A DNA stretch of 64,000 nt from Baylisascaris procyonis (lineage: Eukaryota; Nematoda; Chromadorea; Rhabditida; Ascarididae): assembly GCA_037389465.1 (NCBI GenBank), contig JAZARR010000236.1, forward strand, positions 1,023,676 through 1,087,675. Reading direction: 5' to 3'. The position numbers and the translations under genes are program-made. Of this stretch, positions 9,228 to 19,300 are shown in pieces (within the stretch, counting starts at the first letter, position 1; the number at the start of each line of letters is the position of its first letter). The notes beneath the pieces were generated by a model that worked only from the letters and a program-made list of their open reading frames with translations, did no database searches and was not told where the DNA came from.

Positions 9228-11084
9228 AGAGCACGCTTAAGCCTTAGCGTAAACCTAAGCCTAAGCCTAATCCTAAGCATTAAGCCTAAGCCTAAGCCTA
9301 AGCCTAAGCCTAAGCCAAAGCCTAAGCCTAAGCCTAAGCCTAAGCCTAAGCCTAAGCCTAAGCCTAAGCCTAAGCCTAGGCCCAAGCCTAAGAATAAGCC
9401 TGAGCCCGAGCCTAAGCCTAAGCCTAAGCCTAAGATCAAGCCCAAGCGCAAGCCTAAGCCTAAGCCTAAGCCTAAGCCTAAGCCTAAGCCTAATCGTGAG
9501 CCCAAACCTAAGCTTAAGCCTAGGCCTAAGCTTAAGTTTAAGCCTAAGCCTAAGCCTAAACATAAGATTGAGCCTAAGCCTAAGCATTAATCCGAGGCCA
9601 AAGCCTAAGCCTAAGCCTAAGCATAGGTTTAAGCCTAAGCCCAAGCCTAAGCCTAAGCCTAAGTATAGGTTTAAGCCTAAGCCTAATACTAAGCCTGAGC
9701 CTAAGCCTAAGCCTAAGCCTAAGCCTAATCTTGACCCCAAACCTAAGTTTAAGCCTAAGCCTAAGCCTAAGCCTAAGCCTAAGCTCAAGCCCAAGCGCAA
9801 GCCTAAGCCTAAGCCTAAGCCTAAGCCTAAGCCTAAGCTTAATCCTAAGCCCAAGCCTAAGCCTAAGCCTAAGCCTAAGCCTAAGCTTAAGCCTAAGCTC
9901 AAGCCCAAGCGCAAGCCTAAGCCTAAGCCTAAGCCTAAGCATTAAGCATAAGCCTAAGCCTAAGCCTAAGCCTAAGCCTAAGCCTAAGCCTAAGCCTAAG
10001 CCTAAGCCTAAGCCTAAGCTGCCTAAGCCTAAGCCTAAGCTGCCTAAGCTGCCTAAGCCTAAGCCTAAGCCTAAGCCTAAGCCTAAGCCTAAGCCTAAGC
10101 CTAAGCCTAAGCTTAAGCCTAAGCCTAAGCCTAAGCCTAAGCCTAAGCCTAAGCCTAAGCCCTAAGCCTAAGCCTAAGCCTAAGCCTAAGCCTAAGCCTA
10201 AGCCTAAGCCTAAGCCTAAGCCTAAGCCTAAGCATTAAGCCTAAGCCTAAGCCCTAAGCCTAAGCCAAAGCCTAAGCTTAAGCCTAAGTTCAAGCCTAAC
10301 CCTAAGCCTAAGCCTAAGCCTAAGCTTAAGCCTAAGCTCAAGCCTAAGCGCCATCCTAAGCCTAAGCCTAAGCATTAAGCATAAGCCCAAGCCTAAGCCT
10401 AAGCCTAAGCTGCCTAAGCCTAAGCCTAAGCTGCCTAAGCCGCCTAAGATTAAGCCTAACCCTAAGCCTAAGCCTAAGCCTAAGCCTAAGCCTAAGCCTA
10501 AGCCTAAGCCTAAGCCTAAGCCTAAGCCTAAGCCTAAGCCTAAGCCTAAGCCTAAGCCTAAGCCTAAGCTGCCTAAGCCTAAGCCTAAGCTGCCTAAGCT
10601 GCCTAAGCCTAAGCCTAAGCCTAAGCCTAAGCCTAAGCCTAAGCCTAAGCCTAAGCTTAAGCCTAAGCCTAAGCCTAAGCCTAAGCCTAAGCCTAAGCCT
10701 AAGCCTAAGCCTAAGCCCTAAGCCTAAGCCTAAGCCTAAGCCTAAGCCTAAGCCTAAGCATTAAGCCTAAGCCTAAGCCCTAAGCCTAAGCCAAAGCCTA
10801 AGCTTAAGCCTAAGTTCAAGCCTAACCCTAAGCCTAAGCCTAAGCCTAAGCTTAAGCCTAAGCTCAAGCCTAAGCGCAAGCCTAAGCCTAAGCCTAAGCA
10901 TTAAGCATAAGCCTAAGCCTAAACCTAAGCCTAAGCCTAAGCCTAAGCCTAAGCCTAAGCCTAAGCCTAATCCTAAGCCTAAGCCTAAGCCTGAGCCTAA
11001 TCCTAAGCCTAAGCCTAAGCCTAATCCTAAGCCTAAGCCCAAGCCTAAGCCTAAGCCTAAGCCCAAGCCCTAAGCCTAACCCTA
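9228..11084. repeat. HOR-A copy 1 (1857 bp)
   Basis: It runs from one AGAGCACGCTT word to the next. Ordered landmarks are: CTAGGCCCAAG, AAGATCAAGCCC, AATCGTGAGCCC, AAACATAAGATTGAG, ATTAATCCGAGG, CATAGGTTT, TATAGGTTT, AATACTAAGCCTGAG, AATCTTGACCCC (9727), CTTAATCC, ATTAAGCATAAG, CTG insertions, CAAAGCC...AAGTTCAAGCC, ATTAAGCATAAGCCC, CTG/CCG insertions. The last part (CAAAGCC to ATTAAGCATAAG) is present twice, which explains the extra length over the ~1.5-1.6 kb norm. Confidence 0.8.
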
Positions 11085-11931
11085 AGAGCACGCTTAAGCC
11101 TTAGCGCAAACCTAAGCCTAAGCCTAATCCTAAGCATTAAGCCTAAGCCTAAGCCTAAGCCTAAGCCTAAGCCTAAGTCTAAGCCTAAGCCAAAGCCTAA
11201 GCCTAAGCCTAAGCCTAAGCCTAAGCCTAAGCCTAAGCCTAAGCCTAAGCCTAGGCCCAAGCCTAAGAATAAGCCTGAGCCTGAGCCTAAGCCTAAGCCT
11301 AAGCCTAAGCCTAAGCCTAATCGTGAGCCCAAACCTAAGCTTAAGCCTAAGCCTAAGCTTAAGTTTAAGCCTAAGCCTAAGCCTAAACATGAGATTAAGC
11401 CTAAGCCTAAGCTAAAGCCTAAGCCTAAGATCAAGCCCAAGCGCAAGCCTAAGCCTAAGCCTAAGCCTAAGCCTAAGCCTAAGCCTAAGCCTAAGCCTAG
11501 GCCCTAAGCCTAAGCCTAAGCCTAAGCCCAAGCCTAAGCCTAAGACTAAGCCTAAGCCTAAGCCTAAGCCTAAGACTAAGCCTAAGCCTAAGTTCAAGCC
11601 TAACCCTAAGCCTAAGCCTGAGCCTAAGCTTAAGCCTAAGCTCAAGCCTAAGCGCAAGCCTAAGCCTAAGCCTAAGCATTAAGCATAAGCCCAAGCCTAA
11701 GCCTAAGCCTAAGCTGCCTAAGCCTAAGCCTAAGCTGCCTAAGCCTAAGCCTAAGCTGCCTAAGCTGCCTAAGCCGCCTAAGCCTAAGCCTAAGCCTAAG
11801 CCTAAGCCTAAGCCTAAGCCTAAGCCTGAGCCTAAGCCTAAGCCTAATCCTAAGCCTAAGCCTAAGCCTAATCCTAAGCCTAAGCCCAAGCCTAAGCCTA
11901 AGCCTAAGCCTAAGCCCTAAGCCTAACCCTA
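11085..11931. repeat. HOR-A short form (847 bp)
   Basis: It starts at AGAGCACGCTT and follows HOR-A as far as CTTAAGTTTAAG. It then carries the private word AAACATGAGATTAAG (near 11387), skips the CATAGGTTT/AATCTTGACCCC part, and passes through AAGACTAAG and AAGTTCAAGCC to the CTG-CTG-CCG cluster. The same short form recurs at 15591 and 26857. Confidence 0.8.
11715..11777. repeat. CTG/CCG 3-nt insertion cluster (representative)
   Basis: Within the hexamer run, extra trinucleotides CTG or CCG are inserted after CCTAAG. They appear in a stereotyped layout: CTG every 21 bp (one 9-mer plus two hexamers), then two or three insertions in adjacent units, the last often CCG. Similar clusters lie near 10018, 13295, 13455, 14770, 14929, 15295, 21995, 24462, 27539, 37141 and 43993. 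Each insertion shifts the hexamer register by three. Confidence 0.8.
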
Positions 11932-13972
11932 AGAGCACGCTTAAGCCTTAGCGTAAACCTAAGCCTAAGCCTAATCCTAAGCATTAAGCCTAAGCCTAAG
12001 CCTAAGCCTAAGCCTAAGCCTAAGCCTAAGCCAAAGCCTAAGCCTAAGCCTAAGCCTAAGCCTAAGCCTAAGCCTAAGCCTAAGCCTAAGCCTAAGCCTA
12101 GGCCCAAGCCTAAGAATAAGCCTGAGCCTGAGCCTAAGCCTAAGCCTAAGCCTAAGATCAAGCCCAAGCGCAAGCCTAAGCCTAAGCCTAAGCCTAAGCC
12201 TAAGCCTAAGCCTAATTGTGAGCCCAAACCTAAGCTTAAGCCTAAGCCTAAGCTTAAGTTTAAGCCTAAGCCTAAGCCTAAACATAAGATTGAGCCTAAG
12301 CCTAAGCATTAATCCGAGGCCAAAGCCTAAGCCTAAGCCTAAGCATAGGTTTAAGCCTAAGCCCAAGCCTAAGCCTAAGCCTAAGTATAGGTTTAAGCCT
12401 AAGCCTAATACTAAGCCTGAGCCTAAGCCTAAGCCTAAGCCTAAGCCTAAGCCTAATCTTGACCCCAAACCTAAGTTTAAGCCTAAGCCTAAGCCTAAGC
12501 CTAAGCCTAAGCTCAAGCCCAAGCGCAAGCCTAAGCCTAAGCCTAAGCCTAAGCCTAAGCCTAAGCTTAATCCTAAGCCCAAGCCTAAGCCTAAGCCTAA
12601 GCCTAAGCCTAAGCTTAAGCCTAAGCTCAAGCCTAAGCGCAAGCCTAAGCCTAAGCCTAAGCCTAAGCATTAAGCATAAGCCTAAGCCTAAGCCTAAGAT
12701 CAAGCCCAAGCGCAAGCCTAAGCCTAAGCCTAAGCCTAAGCCTAAGCCTAAGCCTAATTGTGAGCCCAAACCTAAGCTTAAGCCTAAGCCTAAGCTTAAG
12801 TTTAAGCCTAAGCCTAAGCCTAAACATAAGATTGAGCCTAAGCCTAAGCATTAATCCGAGGCCAAAGCCTAAGCCTAAGCCTAAGCATAGGTTTAAGCCT
12901 AAGCCCAAGCCTAAGCCTAAGCCTAAGTATAGGTTTAAGCCTAAGCCTAATACTAAGCCTGAGCCTAAGCCTAAGCCTAAGCCTAAGCCTAAGCCTAATC
13001 TTGACCCCAAACCTAAGTTTAAGCCTAAGCCTAAGCCTAAGCCTAAGCCTAAGCTCAAGCCCAAGCGCAAGCCTAAGCCTAAGCCTAAGCCTAAGCCTAA
13101 GCCTAAGCTTAATCCTAAGCCCAAGCCTAAGCCTAAGCCTAAGCCTAAGCCTAAGCTTAAGCCTAAGCTCAAGCCTAAGCGCAAGCCTAAGCCTAAGCCT
13201 AAGCCTAAGCATTAAGCATAAGCCTAAGCCTAAGCCTAAGCCTAAGCCTAAGCCTAAGCCTAAGCCTAAGCCTAAGCCTAAGCCTAAGCCTAAGCTGCCT
13301 AAGCCTAAGCCTAAGCTGCCTAAGCTGCCTAAGCCTAAGCCTAAGCCTAAGCCTAAGCCTAAGCCTAAGCCTAAGCTTAAGCCTAAGCCTAAGCCTAAGC
13401 CTAAGCCTAAGCCTAAGCCTAAGCCCTAAGCCTAAGCCTAAGCCTAAGCCTAAGCTGCCTAAGCCTAAGCCTAAGCTGCCTAAGCTGCCTAAGCCTAAGC
13501 CTAAGCCTAAGCCTAAGCCTAAGCCTAAGCCTAAGCTTAAGCCTAAGCCTAAGCCTAAGCCTAAGCCTAAGCCTAAGCCTAAGCCTAAGCCTAAGCCTAA
13601 GCCTAAGCCTAAGCCTAAGCCTAAGCCTAAGCCTAAGCATTAAGCCTAAGCCTAAGCCCTAAGCCTAAGCCAAAGCCTAAGCTTAAGCCAAAGTTCAAGC
13701 CTAACCCTAAGCCTAAGCCTAAACCTAAGCTTAAGCCTAAGCTCAAGCCTAAGCGCAAGCCTAAGCCTAAGCCTAAGCATTAAGCATAAGCCCAAGCCTA
13801 AGCCTAAGCCTAAGCTGCCTAAGCCTAAGCCTAAGCTGCCTAAGCCGCCTAAGATTAAGCCTAACCCTAAGCCTAAGCCTAAGCCTAAGCCTAAGCCTAA
13901 GCCTAAGCCTAAGTCTAAGACTAAGCCCAAGCCTAAGCCTAAGCCTAAGCCTAAGCCCTAAGCCTAACCCTA
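11932..13972. repeat. HOR-A copy with internal 542-bp duplication (2041 bp)
   Basis: It has the full landmark order of HOR-A, with AATCTTGACCCC at both 12455 and 12997 because of an internal tandem duplication. Without the extra 542 bp the copy is 1499 bp. Its left part is repeated, with the same junction, at 27786-28570. Confidence 0.85.
12154..13237. repeat. Near-perfect 542-bp tandem duplication
   Basis: 12154-12695 and 12696-13237 abut exactly, both starting at AAGATCAAGCCC. Every landmark is displaced by 542 bp (AATTGTGAGCCC, ATTAATCC, AATCTTGACCCC at 12455/12997). By eye, and from identical 151-residue translations of one frame, the copies appear identical over at least 456 bp. This suggests recent unequal exchange, or an assembly duplication. 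Confidence 0.9.
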
Positions 13973-15590
13973 AGAGCACGCTTAAGCCTTAGCGTAAACC
14001 TAAGCCTAAGCCTAATCCTAAGCATTAAGCCTAAGCCTAAGCCTAAGCCTAAGCCTAAGCCTAAGCCTAAACCAAAGCCTAAGCCTAAGCCTAAGCCTAA
14101 GCCTAAGCCTAAGCCTAAGCCTAAGCCTAAGCCTAGGCCCAAGCCTAAGAATAAGCCTGAGCCTGAGCCTAAGCCTAAGCCTAAGCCTAAGATCAAGCCC
14201 AAGCGCAAGCCTAAGCCTAAGCCTAAGCCTAAGCCTAATTGTGAGCCCAAACCTAAGCTTAAGCCTAAGCCTAAGCTTAAGTTTAAGCCTAAGCCTAAGC
14301 CTAAACATAAGATTGAGCCTAAGCCTAAGCATTAATCCGAGGCCAAAGCCTAAGCCTAAGCCTAAGCATAGGTTTAAGCCTAAGCCCAAGCCTAAGCCTA
14401 AGCCTAAGTATAGGTTTAAGCCTAAGCCTAATACTAAGCCTGAGCCTAAGCCTAAGCCTAAGCCTAAGCCTAAGCCTAATCTTGACCCCAAACCTAAGTT
14501 TAAGCCTAAGCCTAAGCCTAAGCCTAAGCCTAAGCTCAAGCCCAAGCGCAAGCCTAAGCCTAAGCCTAAGCCTAAGCCTAAGCCTAAGCTTAATCCTAAG
14601 CCCAAGCCTAAGCCTAAGCCTAAGCCTAAGCCTAAGCTTAAGCCTAAGCTCAAGCCTAAGCGCAAGCCTAAGCCTAAGCCTAAGCCTAAGCATTAAGCAT
14701 AAGCCTAAGCCTAAGCCTAAGCCTAAGCCTAAGCCTAAGCCTAAGCCTAAGCCTAAGCCTAAGCCTAAGCTGCCTAAGCCTAAGCCTAAGCTGCCTAAGC
14801 TGCCTAAGCCTAAGCCTAAGCCTAAGCCTAAGCCTAAGCCTAAGCCTAAGCTTAAGCCTAAGCCTAAGCCTAAGCCTAAGCCTAAGCCTAAGCCTAAGCC
14901 TAAGCCTAAGCCTAAGCCTAAGCCTAAGCTGCCTAAGCCTAAGCCTAAGCTGCCTAAGCTGCCTAAGCCTAAGCCTAAGCCTAAGCCTAAGCCTAAGCCT
15001 AAGCCTAAGCCTAAGCTTAAGCCTAAGCCTAAGCCTAAGCCTAAGCCTAAGCCTAAGCCTAAGCCTAAGCCTAAGCCTAAGCCTAAGCCTAAGCCTAAGC
15101 CTAAGCCTAAGCCTAAGCATTAAGCCTAAGCCTAAGCCCTAAGCCTAAGCCAAAGCCTAAGCTTAAGCCAAAGTTCAAGCCTAACCCTAAGCCTAAGCCT
15201 AAGCCTAAGCTTAAGCCTAAGCTCAAGCCTAAGCGCAAGCCTAAGCCTAAGCCTAAGCATTAAGCATAAGCCCAAGCCTAAGCCTAAGCCTAAGCTGCCT
15301 AAGCCTAAGCCTAAGCTGCCTAAGCCGCCTAAGATTAAGCCTAACCCTAAGCCTAAGCCTAAGCCTAAGCCTAAGCCTAAGCCTAAGCCTAAGCCTAAGC
15401 CTAAGTCTAAGACTAAGCCTAAGCCTAAACCTAAGCCTAAGCCTAAGCCTAAGCCTAAGCCTAAGCCTAAGCCTAATCCTAAGCCTAAGCCTAAGCCTAA
15501 GCCTAATCCTAAGCCTAAGCCTAAGCCTAATCCTAAGCCTAAGCCCAAGCCTAAGCCTAAGCCTAAGCCCAAGCCCTAAGCCTAACCCTA
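13973..15590. repeat. HOR-A full copy (1618 bp)
   Basis: This is the cleanest complete unit: AGAGCACGCTT (13973), ATTAATCCGAGG (14333), AATCTTGACCCC (14478), ATTAAGCATAAG (14691), two CTG clusters 159 bp apart (14770 and 14929), CAAAGCC...AAGTTCAAG (near 15150), ATTAAGCATAAGCCC (near 15258), CTG/CCG (near 15295-15330), TCTAAGACTAAG (near 15404), and then the next AGAGCACGCTT. Confidence 0.85.
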
Positions 15591-16330
15591 AGAGCACGCT
15601 TAAGCCTTAGCGTAAACCTTAGCCTAAGCCTAATCCTAAGCATTAAGCCTAAGCCTAAGCCTAAGCCTAAGCCTAAGCCTAAGTCTAAGCCTAAGCCAAA
15701 GCCTAAGCCTAAGCCTAAGCCTAAGCCTAAGCCTAAGCCTAAGCCTAAGCCTAAGCCTAGGCCCAAGCCTAAGAATAAGCCTGAGCCTGAGCCTAAGCCT
15801 AAGCCTAAGCCTAAGATCAAGCCCAAGCGCAAGCCTAAGCCTAAGCCTAAGCCTAAGCCTAAGCCTAAGCCTAATCGTGAGCCCAAACCTAAGCTTAAGC
15901 CTAAGCCTAAGCTTAAGTTTAAGCCTAAGCCCAAGCCTAAACATGAGATTAAGCCTAAGCCTAAGCTAAAGCCTAAGCCTAAGATCAAGCCCAAGCGCAA
16001 GCCTAAGCCTAAGCCTAAGCCTAAGCCTAAGCCTAAGCCTAAGCCTAGGCCCTAAGCCTAAGCCTAAGCCTAAGCCTAAGCCTAAGCCTAAGACTAAGCC
16101 TAAGCCTAAGCCTAAGCCTAAGACTAAGCCTAAGCCTAAGTTCAAGCCTAACCCTAAGCCTAAGCCTAAGCCTAAGCTTAAGCCTAAGCTCAAGCCTAAG
16201 CGCAAGCCTAAGCCTAAGCCTAAGCATTAAGCATAAGCCCAAGCCTAAGCCTAAGCCTAAGCTGCCTAAGCCTAAGCCTAAGCTGCCTAAGCCTAAGCCT
16301 AAGCTGCCTAAGCCGCCTAAGCCTAAGCCT
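15591..16330. repeat. HOR-A short form leading into HOR-B
   Basis: It begins with AGAGCACGCTT, has the short-form word AAACATGAGATTAAG near 15942, and ends in a CTG/CCG cluster. Instead of another AGAGCACGCTT, the array then enters the HOR-B block, so this is a junction between the two repeat families. Confidence 0.7.
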
Positions 16331-19300
16331 AAGCCTAAGCCTAAGCCTAAGCCTGAGCCTAAGCCTAAGCCTAAGCCTAAGCCTGAGCCTAAGCCTAAGC
16401 CTAAGCCTAGGCCTAAGCCTAAGCTGCCTAAGCCTAAGCCTGAGCCTAAGCCTAATCCTAAGCCTAAGCCTAAGCCTAATCCTAAGCCTAAGCCTAAGCC
16501 TAAGCCTAAGCCTAAGCCAAAGCCCTAAGCCTAAGCCTAAGCCTAAGGCTAAGCCTAAGCCTAAGCCTAAGCCTAAGCCTAAGCCTAAGCCTAAGCCTAA
16601 GCATAAGACTAAGCCTAAGCCTAAGCCTAAGCCTAAGCTTAAGCCTAAGCCTAGGCCTAAGCCTAAGCCTAAGCCTAACCTGCCTAAGCCTAAGCCTAAG
16701 CCTAAGCCTAAGCATTAAGCCTAAGCCTAAGCTTAAGCCTAAGCCTAAGCCTATGCCTAAGCCTAAGCCTAAGAATAAAATAAGCCTAAGCCTAAGCCTA
16801 AGCATTAAGCCGAAGCCTAAGCCTAATCCTAAGCCTAAGTATAGGTTTCAGCCTAAGCCTAATACTAAGCCTAAGCCTAAGCCTAAGCCTAAGCCTAAGC
16901 ATTAAGATGAGGCCAAAGATTAAGCCTAAGCCTAAGTATAGGTTTAAGCCTAAGCCCAAGCCTAAGCCTAAGCCTAAGTATAGGTTTAAGCCTAAGCCTA
17001 ATACTAAGCCTAAGCCTAAGCCTAAGCGTAAGCCTAAGCTTAAGTTTAAGCCTAAGCCTAAGCCTAAACATAAGATTGAGCCTAAGCCTAAGCTAAAGCC
17101 TAAGCCTAAGATCAAGCCCAAGCGCAAGCCTAAGCCTAAGCCTAAGCCTAAGCCTAAGCCTAAGCCTAAGCCTAAGCCTAGGCCTAAGCCTAAGCCTAAG
17201 CCTAAGCCTAAGCCTAAGCCTAAGACTAAGCCTAAGCCTAAGCCTAAGCCTAAGACTAAGCCTAAGCCTAAGTTCAAGCCTAACCCTAAGCCTAAGCCTA
17301 AGCCTAAGCTTAAGCCTAAGCTCAAGCCTAAGCGCAAGCCTAAGCCTAAGCCTAAGCATTAAGCATAAGCCCAAGCCTAAGCCTAAGCCTAAGCTGCCTA
17401 AGCCTAAGCCTAAGCTGCCTAAGCCTAAGCCTAAGCTGCCTAAGCCGCCTAAGCCTAAGCCTAAGCCTAAGCCTAAGCCTAAGCCTAAGCCTAAGCCTAA
17501 GCCTAAGCCTAAGCCTAAGCCTAAGCCTGAGCCTAAGCCTAAGCCTAAGCCTAGGCCTAAGCCTAAGCTGCCTAAGCCTAAGCCTGAGCCTAAGCCTAAT
17601 CCTAAGCCTAAGCCTAAGCCTAAGCCTAAGCCTAAGCCAAAGCCCTAAGCCTAAGCCTAAGCCTAAGGCTAAGCCTAAGCCTAAGCCTAAGCCTAAGCCT
17701 AAGCCTAAGCCTAAGCCTAAGCATAAGACTAAGCCTAAGCCTAAGCCTAAGCCTAAGCTTAAGCCTAAGCCTAAGCCTAAGCCTAAGCCTAAGCCTAAGC
17801 TGCCTAAGCCTAAGCCTAAGCCTAAGCCTAAGCATTAAGCCTAAGCCTAAGCTTAAGCCTAAGCCTAAGCCTATGCCTAAGCCTAAGCCTAAGAATAAAA
17901 TAAGCCTAAGCCTAAGCCTAAGCATTAAGCCGAAGCCTAAGCCTAATCCTAAGCCTAAGTATAGGTTTCAGCCTAAGCCTAATACTAAGCCTAAGCCTAA
18001 GCCTAAGCCTAAGCCTAAGCATTAAGATGAGGCCAAAGCCTAAGCCTAAGCCTAAGTATAGGTTTAAGCCTAAGCCCAAGCCTAAGCCTAAGCCTAAGTA
18101 TAGGTTTAAGCCTAAGCCTAATACTAAGCCTAAGCCTAAGCCTAAGCCTAAGCCTAAGCTTAAGTTTAAGCCTAAGCCTAAGCCTAAACATAAGATTGAG
18201 CCTAAGCCTAAGCTAAAGCCTAAGCCTAAGCCTAAGCCTAAGCCTAAGCCTAAGCCTAAGCCTAAGCCTAAGCCTAAGCTCAAGCCCAAGCGCAAGCCTA
18301 AGCCTAAGCCTAAGCCTAAGCCTAAGCCTAAGCTTAATCCTAAGCCCAAGCCTAAGCCTAAGCCTAAGCCTAAGCCTAAGCTTAAGCCTAAGCTCAAGCC
18401 TAAGCGCAAGCCTAAGCCTAAGCCTAAGCCTAAGCATTAAGCATAAGCCTAAGCCTAAGCCTAAGCCTAAGCCTAAGCCTAAGCCTAAGCCTAAGCCTAA
18501 GCCTAAGCTGCCTAAGCCTACGCCTAAGCTGCCTAAGCTGCCTAAGCCTAAGCCTAAGCCTAAGCCTAAGCCTAAGCCTAAGCCTAAGCCTAAGCCTAAG
18601 CTTAAGCCTAAGCCTAAGCCTAAGCCTAAGCCTAAGCCTAAGCCTAAGCCTAAGCCTAAGCCTAAGCCTAAGCCTAAGCCTAAGCCTAAGCCTAAGCCTA
18701 AGCCTAAGCCTAAGCCTAAGCATTAAGCCTAAGCCTAAGCCTAAGCCTAAGCCAAAGCCTAAGCTTAAGCCTAAGTTCAAGCCTAACCTAAGCCTAAGCC
18801 TAAGCCTAAGCTTAAGCCTAAGCTCAAGCCTAAGCGCAAGCCTAAGCCTAAGCCTAAGCATTAAGCATAAGCCCAAGCCTAAGCCTAAGCCTAAGCTGCC
18901 TAAGCCTAAGCCTAAGCTGCCTAAGCCGCCTAAGATTAAGCCTAACCCTAAGACTAAGCCTAAGCCTAAGCCTAAGCCTAAGACTAAGCCTAAGCCTAAG
19001 TTCAAGCCTAACCCTAAGCCTAAGCCTAAGCCTAAGCTTAAGCCTAAGCTCAAGCCTAAGCGCAAGCCTAAGCCTAAGCCTAAGCATTAAGCATAAGCCC
19101 AAGCCTAAGCCTAAGCCTAAGCTGCCTAAGCCTAAGCCTAAGCTGCCTAAGCCTAAGCCTAAGCTGCCTAAGCCGCCTAAGCCTAAGCCTAAGCCTAAGC
19201 CTAAGCCTAAGCCTAAGCCTAAGCCTAAGCCTAAGCCTAAGCCTGAGCCTAAGCCTAAGCCTAAGCCTAGGCCTAAGCCTAAGCTGCCTAAGCCTAAGCC

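Noticed and set aside
16774..16784. AATAAAATAAG as a polyadenylation signal
   Set aside because: It recurs as a fixed HOR-B word inside the array with no associated gene.
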